The position numbers were made by a program, and so were the translations under genes. The notes under the pieces were generated by a model. The model did not search any database and was not told where the DNA came from. It was given only the letters and a program-made list of their open reading frames with translations. From Salegentibacter sp. (GTDB taxonomy: Bacteria > Bacteroidota > Bacteroidia > Flavobacteriales > Flavobacteriaceae), in contig JAGXIG010000109.1 of NCBI GenBank assembly GCA_024635815.1, forward strand, positions 1 to 21,086: a DNA stretch of 21,086 bases, in the 5' to 3' direction. Shown in pieces: positions 8,584 to 14,610 of the stretch; the stretch's first letter is position 1; each line of letters opens with the position of its first letter.

Positions 8584-8969
8584 TAATAATTTCTTGGAGG
8601 CTCACCACCGTGAGTTAGATTCATCGGCTCAATTTCATAATTATTAGGGTCAGAATCCTCCCCGGCAGTTGCTGTATCTCCCGAAGCTTCTTTGGTAGGG
8701 GAAAGAAACATAGTTGTATAACTTTTTTTCTCTTTAGTTTTAGGATAAGCGCCTAAATAAAACCGAATCCCCGGTTTTTCTACCCCCTGCTCTTTAGACT
8801 TCTCCTTAACATAATCCAGGTACTCCTGTAATTCGTCCAGGCTATACCAGAATTCGCGGGTATCTTCATACCCCTCGGCTTCTCGAATATCTTTTCCACG
8901 GGTCTTCACCCATTCGTCCTGTTCCTTACGCGCTTCTTCAACGCTAATGCATTTTTTTGGTTTTTTCAT
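8583..8969 (-). CDS. Small soluble protein of unknown function heading the signalling operon
   Basis: A charged 128-aa protein with no signal peptide or membrane helix. Residues 8-62 are probably helical (ISVEEARKEQDEWVKTR, then FWYSLDELQEYLDYVKEKSK). Then comes GIRFYLGAYPKTKEKKSYTT (67-86) with MFLSPTK, which looks like a beta hairpin core, an acidic flexible stretch (95-110) and a C-terminal tail NNYEIEPMNLTHGGEPPRNY (109-128). From memory, similar small proteins recur in Flavobacteriaceae, sometimes in several copies per genome, but I know no function or domain name. It is the first gene of the operon and its stop overlaps the next start by one base. Confidence 0.85.
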   Translation of the reverse strand: MKKPKKCISVEEARKEQDEWVKTRGKDIREAEGYEDTREFWYSLDELQEYLDYVKEKSKEQGVEKPGIRFYLGAYPKTKEKKSYTTMFLSPTKEASGDTATAGEDSDPNNYEIEPMNLTHGGEPPRNY

Positions 8970-9009
8970 TTTTAAGCTGGTTGGTTAAAAACTTAATTTT
9001 TTGTTAAGG

Positions 9010-9039
9010 TAAATTTAGGAGAATTTTTCATTTTGGCAA
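9010..9039 (-). promoter_or_regulatory. Bacteroidota-type promoter of the signalling operon
   Basis: On the minus strand, TTG at 9039-9037, a 19-base spacer and TAAATTTA at 9017-9010. This fits the Bacteroidota consensus TTG-(17-23)-TAnnTTTG with a single mismatch in the last base. Transcription would start near 9003 and give a leader of about 35 bases before the ATG at 8969. Confidence 0.45.
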
Positions 9040-9119
9040 ATCTTTGGTTGGCGGTTGTTTTTCGGTTCTCGGTTCTCAGTTATGGGTTCTCAGTTTTTGG
9101 TTGAACTAGATTACAAGTT

Positions 9120-9146
9120 GCCACGAATACACGAATATTTTTTTAA
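9120..9146. repeat. GCCACGAATnCACGAAT dispersed repeat, copy 2
   Basis: GCCACGAATACACGAATATT plus a T run, matching the copy at 6252-6282 with few differences. It lies in the repeat-rich spacer. Confidence 0.55.
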
Positions 9147-9225
9147 ATCACTGTGCGCAGGAAAGCTCCCTAGTCCCAAAGAGGAAGTTTTTATTGATCC
9201 TATTATCTTCTTCTTGAAAATAGTT

Positions 9226-9287
9226 CGTCACCCTGAACTTGTTTCAGGGTCTAACATGTTAGATGCTGAAATAAATTCAGCATGACG
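9226..9287. repeat. CGTCA/TGACG inverted-repeat element, best-preserved copy
   Basis: CGTCACCCTGAACTTGTTTC begins the element, the centre is the perfect palindrome TCTAACATGTTAGA, and it ends AAATTCAGCATGACG. It folds as outer CGTCA/TGACG plus two lateral hairpins (CCCTGAAC...GTTTCAGGG and GCTGAA...TTCAGC). The same ends occur at 6307-6427 and 9591-9650, and a partial copy is inside 4491-4641. Confidence 0.75.
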
Positions 9288-9351
9288 TTTTGAAGAAAGG
9301 GGATTTTTCCCCTTGTGACGAGCGTACTTATCTTCTACATTTGACATAGTC

Positions 9352-9467
9352 ATTTTAGTTAGCTAAAGTGTTTTGGGGCAAAAAAGTGTCGTCAACGGTG
9401 AGAAGTTTGATTGGTAGGGTAATCAGGCTTCTCGTAACCAAGGCGGCACTTTTTTATTTTAGTTAGC
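9352..9467. repeat. Hairpin cassette flanked by 12-base direct repeats (MITE-like)
   Basis: The direct repeat ATTTTAGTTAGC occurs at 9352-9363 and 9456-9467. Between them, AAAAAAGTGTCGTC (9380-9393) pairs with GGCGGCACTTTTTT (9442-9455) over 14 positions counting two G-U pairs; inside, GAGAAG (9400-9405) pairs with CTTCTC (9428-9433) and TGATT (9408-9412) with AATCA (9421-9425). The shape is that of a small non-autonomous insertion with a target duplication, or of a terminator after the ORF scrap at 9463. No transposase is nearby. Confidence 0.45.
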
Positions 9468-9599
9468 CTTGATATTCATAAGGCCTTTGGCCGTAATGAA
9501 TAGCTTAGAGCGAACTAATCCCGATTTTACATCGCGATCTTCTCCCCCTAAATTTTGTTCCAGCCGTGCCACCGAATTCATTTCAGAGCCTGTCCCGAT
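9463..9599 (-). pseudogene. C-terminal scrap of an unidentified coding sequence
   Basis: An open stretch of about 45 codons on the minus strand ends at the TAA at 9463-9465. It reads about GSEMNSVARLEQNLGGEDRD, then VKSGLVRSKLFITAKGLMNI and KAN. The composition and absence of low complexity look protein-like. The upstream side runs into the CGTCA/TGACG repeat at 9591-9650, with an in-frame TGA at about 9605, so no complete gene is possible. I cannot name the family. It could be the remaining end of a gene destroyed by repeat insertion, or chance. Confidence 0.3.
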
Positions 9600-9650
9600 T
9601 CAAGATCATGGGTCTAACGTGTTAGATTCTGAAACAAGTTCAGAATGACG
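9591..9650. repeat. CGTCA/TGACG inverted-repeat element, copy downstream of pxpC
   Basis: The right half is intact (GATTCTGAAACAAGTTCAGAATGACG in pieces, ending at 9650) with the centre TCTAACGTGTTAGA. The left half is degenerate (TGTCCCGATTCAAGATCATG). It lies ten bases beyond the pxpC stop, so it may form the 3' end of the 5-oxoprolinase transcript. Confidence 0.6.
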
Positions 9651-9659
9651 TAAAAAAGA

Positions 9660-10517
9660 TTAAGATTTAAAGGAAAACCTAATCTTATCCCCTGTCTTTT
9701 TCTGCGCCATCATATTAATCCCTTTTTCACATAATTGCAAAACCCTTGGATAACCACCCGTGGTTTGACAATCACGCATAAGGACGATCAATTTTCCGCC
9801 GGGAGTAAGTTGAACGGTTCCGGGAAGCACCGGGCCGGTAATAATAGGCTGAAGTTCGTTCTCTAAGATCTCACTCAGCTGAATCGCCATTCTATTATTA
9901 TTTTTATCAATACTGAACTTACTTTGCCTTAAATGACTTTTTAAAGTTTCGGGTAGTTTTTCAAATTCAGGGCCGGGAAAGACTTCAATTTCTTCAGATT
10001 TAAGATATTCATCATCAAACTTTACCCCTGCGTGAGTCTCATATTTCTCCTCCTCAGAAGCTTCGTATTGGAGTTTCATGCCTTTCTCGAGCTTCTCGTG
10101 GCTGGTAATATCTTCGTACCAACTACGGCTCCCCAGAACCTTTTCGGTTTTAAATCCGTCAAAGATTGCTAAATAAGAACGCATTCCGTATTTCGGCCTT
10201 CCAAAAGATAAAATATCACCTTCGTGAATTTTCACCACTTCATTATTGTCAATTTCGGTATCGTTTAGTTTTGGAGAAAGAAAAGCTCCGCTAATGGCGA
10301 TTTTTGTAGCTGCCGAAAATTTAAGTTTTGGCCCCATTTGGGTAATTTCCATCACCGCGGCATCGGCCTGATTTTGCAAAATAAGGTTCGCCGTTTTTAA
10401 AGCTACCCTGTCCATAACTCCACTTAAAGGAACTCCGTATTTTTGAAATCCGCGACGGCCAAAATCCTGGATCGTAGAAAATAAACCCGGTTTTAATACT
10501 TCAACTTCAGCCTTCAT
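9660..10517 (-). CDS. pxpC: 5-oxoprolinase subunit PxpC
   Basis: With PxpA and PxpB it forms the ATP-dependent 5-oxoprolinase, which opens 5-oxoproline (pyroglutamate) to glutamate in the cytoplasm. The 285 aa are close to the usual length of this biotin-dependent-carboxylase-like (AHS2) family. The start shows the hallmark EVLKPGLFSTIQDFGRRGF and YGVPLSGVMD (residues 6-37); later come GSRSWYE, EIEVFPGPE and the C-terminal block from ITGPVLPGTVQLTPGGKLIV to DCQTTGGYPRV. Older annotation calls it urea amidolyase-related or KipA. Its start overlaps pxpB by 11 bases. Confidence 0.93.
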   Translation of the reverse strand: MKAEVEVLKPGLFSTIQDFGRRGFQKYGVPLSGVMDRVALKTANLILQNQADAAVMEITQMGPKLKFSAATKIAISGAFLSPKLNDTEIDNNEVVKIHEGDILSFGRPKYGMRSYLAIFDGFKTEKVLGSRSWYEDITSHEKLEKGMKLQYEASEEEKYETHAGVKFDDEYLKSEEIEVFPGPEFEKLPETLKSHLRQSKFSIDKNNNRMAIQLSEILENELQPIITGPVLPGTVQLTPGGKLIVLMRDCQTTGGYPRVLQLCEKGINMMAQKKTGDKIRFSFKS

Positions 10518-11238
10518 AATTTTCTTTTTTTAGTTGAAATTTTCCTTTAGAAATTTTTGCTGAAATTTCTTCAAATTCCGCTTTGGAAACCGTGTAAAAT
10601 TTCACTTTATCTCCGGCTGAAATTTCACAGGGAGAATTGCTATTTTTATCGAATAATCGTACAGGGCAATTGCCTAAAATTTGCCATCCGCCGGGACTAG
10701 ATTTTGGATAAATTCCAGTCTGATTTTCACCTATACCAACAGCCCCTTTTTCTATCTCCATTCGGGGCTGGTTTTTGCGTGAAATCTGAAGCTTTTTATC
10801 GAGTCCACCCAAGTAAAGAAATCCGGGTAAAAAACCGGTAAAATATACCGTGTAAAACGGCCTGGTATGAAGTTCAATAATTTCCTCTTTTGAAAGTTTT
10901 TTTTCTTTAGAAATAAGTTCCAGATCCCAGGCAAAATCTTCATCATAACAAACCGGAAGATAAAAGATTTGTTGGTTGTTTATTTTTCCTATATTAGCCT
11001 TATCAAACAGTTCTTTTACGACTAAAACTTCACTATAGATGTTTTCTATACTAAACATATAACTAATTAACAACGAGTTATATGTATTGATTACCTCAAC
11101 ATTTACTTCAGTATAAAATTCTTCCAGTTTATTTTTATAAAAGAGTAGTTTACCAAGTAGCTTTTCGCTAATCTCGGGCTCAAATTCTATAAGAATCCCT
11201 CGCTCTCCCATCGTTTTTATTTTAGGAAAATCGCTCAT
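10507..11238 (-). CDS. pxpB: 5-oxoprolinase subunit PxpB
   Basis: AHS1/KipI-family subunit of the 5-oxoprolinase complex; 243 aa, normal length. Recognised by GERGILIEFEPEISE at the start, FYTVYFTGFLPGFLYLGGLD near residues 127-146, and the C-terminal block VGIGENQTGIYPKSSPGGWQ (167-186) with ILGNCPVRLFD. In Bacillus subtilis the counterpart was first described as KipI, an inhibitor of kinase KinA; the enzyme role is now the accepted general one. The start ATG overlaps the pxpA stop (ATGA) and the end overlaps pxpC by 11 bases, so the three subunits are translationally coupled. Confidence 0.93.
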   Translation of the reverse strand: MSDFPKIKTMGERGILIEFEPEISEKLLGKLLFYKNKLEEFYTEVNVEVINTYNSLLISYMFSIENIYSEVLVVKELFDKANIGKINNQQIFYLPVCYDEDFAWDLELISKEKKLSKEEIIELHTRPFYTVYFTGFLPGFLYLGGLDKKLQISRKNQPRMEIEKGAVGIGENQTGIYPKSSPGGWQILGNCPVRLFDKNSNSPCEISAGDKVKFYTVSKAEFEEISAKISKGKFQLKKENYEG

Positions 11239-11975
11239 TTTGTATTTTTGATTTTAATATTATGCTCAGCAAATTTTTGCTTTAAAAATGTAATAATTTC
11301 AACCGAATTTGGGGTATCACTATGCAGGCAAAAAGTATCGGCTTTAATGATAATTTTTTCAGCATTTCCACAGGGGACTTTTCCTTCAGAAAACATTGAG
11401 AAAAGGTGCTCAAAAACCGCCTCTTTTTCGGTGATTAATGCGTTGGGTTTTAAACGCGAAACCAGGCTTAAATCAGCCTCATAATTTCGGTCTGAAAAAG
11501 CTTCAAAAACGATTGGAATTCTGCCTTTAGCAAGTTTAGAAATCATAGAATTTGGCGGACAAAAAAGCGCCAATTTTTGATCGAATTCAAGTAGAGAATC
11601 GATGATGATTTCAGCTATTTTTTCATCTTTTGCAGCTTCATTATAAAGCGCTCCATGAGGTTTCACATGAGTGAGTTTCACCCCTTCTGCTTCGGCCAAT
11701 TGTTTTAAACTTAAAATTTGAGCAACGATAGAACGCTGCAATTCTTCCGAAGAAATATCCATCGGTTTCCTCCCAAAATTCTCCTTATCTGGGTAAGAAG
11801 GATGCGCTCCTATTTCAACCCCATGCTCCACAGCAAGTTTAATAGTTTGCTGCATCATTTCCAGGTTTCCGGCATGGCCACCGCAAGCGATATTGCAGGC
11901 CGAGATGTGCGGCATCAGGTCAGCATCAAAATCGCCGCCTTCGCCTAAGTCACAGTTTATATGGATTTCTTTCAT
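11235..11975 (-). CDS. pxpA: 5-oxoprolinase subunit PxpA (LamB/YcsF family)
   Basis: Subunit A of the 5-oxoprolinase complex, a TIM-barrel-like LamB/YcsF protein. The hallmark IHINCDLGEGGDFDADLMPH at the start, with SACNIACGGHAGN next, and VKPHGALYNEAA in the middle are all present. I choose the ATG at 11975 (246 aa), which puts the conserved region directly at the N-terminus as in most family members; the reading frame is open to a GTG at 12005, which would add ten residues of no known domain. It overlaps pxpB by four bases. 113 bases separate it from the NRAMP-like gene upstream, so the two are probably, but not certainly, in one transcript. Confidence 0.92.
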   Translation of the reverse strand: MKEIHINCDLGEGGDFDADLMPHISACNIACGGHAGNLEMMQQTIKLAVEHGVEIGAHPSYPDKENFGRKPMDISSEELQRSIVAQILSLKQLAEAEGVKLTHVKPHGALYNEAAKDEKIAEIIIDSLLEFDQKLALFCPPNSMISKLAKGRIPIVFEAFSDRNYEADLSLVSRLKPNALITEKEAVFEHLFSMFSEGKVPCGNAEKIIIKADTFCLHSDTPNSVEIITFLKQKFAEHNIKIKNTK

Positions 11976-12043
11976 TTGTTTGTTTTTAGGTATAAAATTA
12001 GACACCCAATAGAGTCTTTTGAATTTAAAAATAGTGAAAACTT

Positions 12044-12064
12044 ATAAGGTTCTAAAAACCTTGC
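12044..12064. repeat. Small hairpin repeat between the transporter and pxpA
   Basis: AAGGTT-CTAAA-AACCTT (12046-12062) with flanking TTAT and GCAGG. It resembles the AAGGTTTnnnAAACCTT spacer repeats of Bacteroidota. It could attenuate read-through into pxpA, but there is no T run. Confidence 0.4.
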
Positions 12065-12088
12065 AGGAAAAATTCTAATTCCATTGGA

Positions 12089-13309
12089 TTAAAACCCTTG
12101 AATTACGCTTAAAATGGCTTTTAAGCCAAGAAAAAGGGCTAGGGCGATCACAATTATTCCCAGCAGGTTTTGCAGCTTAGAATTGCGATGTGTGCCTAAA
12201 ACCGAAGCTTTATTAGCTACCCAAAATAAGAAAATAGCAATGACGGGCAATAAGATTCCGTTGGCAATTTGTGCAAAGCGTATAATTTCAATCGGGTTTA
12301 TTTGTAGGGAAGAGAAGAAAACACCCAAAAAAAGGACCACCGCCCAGACTATTTTAAATTTTACAGACTTCATTCCACCTTTCCAGCCAAAACAGCCTTT
12401 TACTACGTAAGCAGCGGCCAAAGGCGCAGTAATTGAAGAAGTGATCCCTGCAGCCAAAAGGCCCAGGGACATAAACCAGGTGGCGAATTTTCCGAAAAGT
12501 GGTTCCAGGCTTACCGCCATATCTGCTGCAGAACTCACATTGGTCAATCCCGAAGAAGCTGCGCTTATTAGAATCGCCATAGAAACCGTCCCGCCCAAAA
12601 TTATAGAAACCACCAGCTCTTTTCTAGCGACAGGTAAATAAGAAGCTTCCTTCCACTTCTCACTCACCAGGGACGCGTGTAAAAACAAATTATAAGGCAC
12701 CACGGTAGTGCCAACAATAGCCATTACCGTAAGTAGCCCGGCAGCATTGCCAGTTGGTATAAGTCCGTTTAAAATCTCTAAAATATTGGGTTTGGTAAGG
12801 ATCGCGGTAAGCACAAAACTGATACTCATTAGTAAGACCAAGCCTATAAAGATCTTTTCGAGGGTTTTATAACTTCCGGTAAACAAAAGGATAAAAGCAA
12901 CGGCACCAATAAAAATACTCCATAGATTAAGTGTAAAATCACCTATTTGCAGATTCTGAACCCCAAAAATAGCTTCAGCTCCCAAAACTGCACCGGTGAT
13001 GTTCCCCGCTTCGTAAGCAGCGTTCCCGATAACTATTGCCGAAAAAATAAGAATAATCGCTAAAATCCTAAAAACAGGTCTTTTAATTTCTTCCCGAATA
13101 ACGTCGCTTAAACCTTTTTGCGAAACCACACCCAGCCTTGCAGCCATTTCCTGCAAAATTATACAGGAAAATATAGAAAGTAATAAGGCCCAAAGGAGAC
13201 TATAAGCAAACTCAACCCCGGCAAGCGTGCAAACCGTGACCGTTCCCGGCCCAATAAACGCCGCCGAAACCAAAATTCCGGGACCAAGATTTTTCAGGAA
13301 ATTGCGCAC
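12089..13309 (-). CDS. NRAMP-like transporter lacking the canonical metal ligands
   Basis: Integral membrane protein of 406 aa with about 11 helices, of the NRAMP fold. In canonical NRAMP metal transporters helix 1 carries DPGN and helix 6 carries MPH. Here helix 1 reads GPGTVT (20-25) and helix 6 reads TVVPYNLFLHASL (202-214), so the helix 1 Asp and Asn and the helix 6 Met and His are replaced. In B. subtilis an NRAMP-like gene (ycsG) lies beside pxpA (ycsF) and kipI, so this is a known neighbourhood. Uptake of 5-oxoproline or a related organic acid is a tempting inference. The start is a GTG that shares one base with the preceding TAG stop. Confidence 0.88.
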   Translation of the reverse strand: MRNFLKNLGPGILVSAAFIGPGTVTVCTLAGVEFAYSLLWALLLSIFSCIILQEMAARLGVVSQKGLSDVIREEIKRPVFRILAIILIFSAIVIGNAAYEAGNITGAVLGAEAIFGVQNLQIGDFTLNLWSIFIGAVAFILLFTGSYKTLEKIFIGLVLLMSISFVLTAILTKPNILEILNGLIPTGNAAGLLTVMAIVGTTVVPYNLFLHASLVSEKWKEASYLPVARKELVVSIILGGTVSMAILISAASSGLTNVSSAADMAVSLEPLFGKFATWFMSLGLLAAGITSSITAPLAAAYVVKGCFGWKGGMKSVKFKIVWAVVLFLGVFFSSLQINPIEIIRFAQIANGILLPVIAIFLFWVANKASVLGTHRNSKLQNLLGIIVIALALFLGLKAILSVIQGF

Positions 13310-14460
13310 TAAAGGTCTTTAGATTCCTGCAAGGCATAAATAGCAAAGCTTCCCAACCAGTGGCCGCCTTCATAGCTATCCCCCACTAAATTGGGAAAAG
13401 AATAAGCCACGTGCCTATCAGCGATTTCCTGCAAATGAGAGAATTTGTCGGGATATTGATTTATTAGTCCATAGAAAACCCAGGCCCGGCTAAAGTTAAG
13501 TCCGTCAAGATGTACCAGTTTTCCATCGGTTCGGTCAGACACCTCTCCAACTGCCATATCAAAATCTGAAGATTTTAGCTGTGGAAGAAAATCATCAAGC
13601 CACATCTCAAATGCGTTTTTGGGTAGAATACGGCGCATAATATTTACTTCTTCAAGACAGGGCGAAAGAAAATCGAAACCGCTCGGCTCCCAGGTTAAGG
13701 GGCAGTCATCATCTTTTAAGTAAAAATCTTTGGCTCGTTTTGAGATAAGATCTTTTAATTCAATATTCTCTACCGCAAGCGCATAATCATAAGCAAAACT
13801 AAGTCCAAAGGCAGTATTGGCGTGTTCCCCAACTCTAACCGGGTAATTCAGTTTTGGCAGGAATTCCATGTACTTTTCAGCAATAAGATTGGTTAAGGGC
13901 GCTAGATTCTGTTTTAGTTCATCGGCTAAAGGATCGTTCCAGGTTTCAATTTCATCAGCAAGCTTCAGCAACCAGGCCCAGCCGTAGGTGCGTTCAAAAG
14001 AATCACTTTGTTCCCGCTTAAAATAAGCGATTTCGCCCTGAATATTTTCCGCAGAAAGGGATTCTTTTAGTTTCTCTTTAATCGTTTCGGCTTTGTCTAA
14101 ATCGGGAAACTGCTTCAGCAAACTCACCATAGACCAATGCGCATGTACCGACGAATGCCAATCGAAGCAACCATAAAAGGCAGGGTGCAATTCAGAGGGT
14201 TCCCCTATGGCCTCTTTATTCTCGAGGGTTTGGTTAAGCTTATTGGGGTATTCGGTATTAATACAATTAAGTGGAAGTTCGGCTAATCTATTGGCTTCTT
14301 CTTTTGTAAAATTAATTTTAGTAGTTCCAAGTAAATCCCCATTCAAAAAACTCTCCTCTTTAATAGTGTCACTTTCTATCTCTGACACTTCTTTAACTTC
14401 CGGGTCTCCTTTACATCCAAGCGTTGCAACTGCGATTAGTAGGAATAAACATTTTTTCAT
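13309..14460 (-). CDS. DUF2891-family lipoprotein
   Basis: A 383-aa protein of unknown function. Residues 1-16 form a lipoprotein signal with lipobox TLGC (C16), so the mature protein is anchored facing the periplasm. Residues 60-380 match the DUF2891 pattern as I remember it: HPAFYGCFDWHSSVHAHW (92-109), then VGEHANTAFGLSFAYDYA, EPSGFDFLSPCLEE, HLDGLNFSRAW and SYEGGHWLGSF. The many regularly spaced Trp, His and acidic residues in helical repeats suggest an alpha/alpha-barrel hydrolase or lyase (inference). It is the first gene of the run leading to the NRAMP-like transporter (one-base overlap) and pxpABC, which ties it to pyroglutamate use. Confidence 0.85.
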   Translation of the reverse strand: MKKCLFLLIAVATLGCKGDPEVKEVSEIESDTIKEESFLNGDLLGTTKINFTKEEANRLAELPLNCINTEYPNKLNQTLENKEAIGEPSELHPAFYGCFDWHSSVHAHWSMVSLLKQFPDLDKAETIKEKLKESLSAENIQGEIAYFKREQSDSFERTYGWAWLLKLADEIETWNDPLADELKQNLAPLTNLIAEKYMEFLPKLNYPVRVGEHANTAFGLSFAYDYALAVENIELKDLISKRAKDFYLKDDDCPLTWEPSGFDFLSPCLEEVNIMRRILPKNAFEMWLDDFLPQLKSSDFDMAVGEVSDRTDGKLVHLDGLNFSRAWVFYGLINQYPDKFSHLQEIADRHVAYSFPNLVGDSYEGGHWLGSFAIYALQESKDL

Positions 14461-14492
14461 AGTAGTCTGGTCTTAGCAAATAAGTTACCCCG

Positions 14493-14536
14493 GCACAAAT
14501 GTGCGAGATATTCACTATATCTAGTGAGTAAATATA
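14493..14536 (-). promoter_or_regulatory. Candidate promoter with two dyad operators upstream of the DUF2891-pxp genes
   Basis: On the minus strand, TATATTTA (14536-14529) resembles the TAnnTTTG element with one mismatch, though I see no good TTG upstream. Directly downstream is the dyad TCACTA-TATC-TAGTGA (14512-14527 in plus orientation), then GCACA-AA-TGTGC (14493-14504). Both lie between this element and the ATG at 14460, a fitting place for a repressor. No regulator gene is in the window. Confidence 0.35.
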
Positions 14537-14610
14537 ATTTTAAAAGTTGACATAGGTAACCCCCTAATACGATCAAAAATATCAAAATTCTCTTAAAATT
14601 AGAGTTGATT

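Larger units (their letters stand above)
8970..9659. other. Repeat-rich gene-free region between the signalling and 5-oxoprolinase operons
   Basis: About 690 bases without an intact gene. From left to right: the promoter of the signalling operon, a GGTTCTC-type degenerate tandem tract (about 9044-9105), a GCCACGAAT repeat, a CGTCA/TGACG element (9226-9287), a small AAGGGG/CCCCTT hairpin (9297-9314), a hairpin cassette with 12-base direct repeats (9352-9467), an ORF scrap (9463-9599) and another CGTCA/TGACG element ending next to pxpC. It looks like an accumulation site for insertions. Confidence 0.75.

Noticed and set aside
9055..9285. A 76-codon plus-strand ORF
   Set aside because: It is built from the GGTTCTC tract, the GCCACGAAT repeat and the CGTCA/TGACG element (RHPELVSGS is the well-known translation of that repeat). 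No independent protein signal.
11976..12005. Longer pxpA start at GTG 12005
   Set aside because: Adds ten residues before the conserved IHINCDLGEG start; the ATG at 11975 gives the usual N-terminus.
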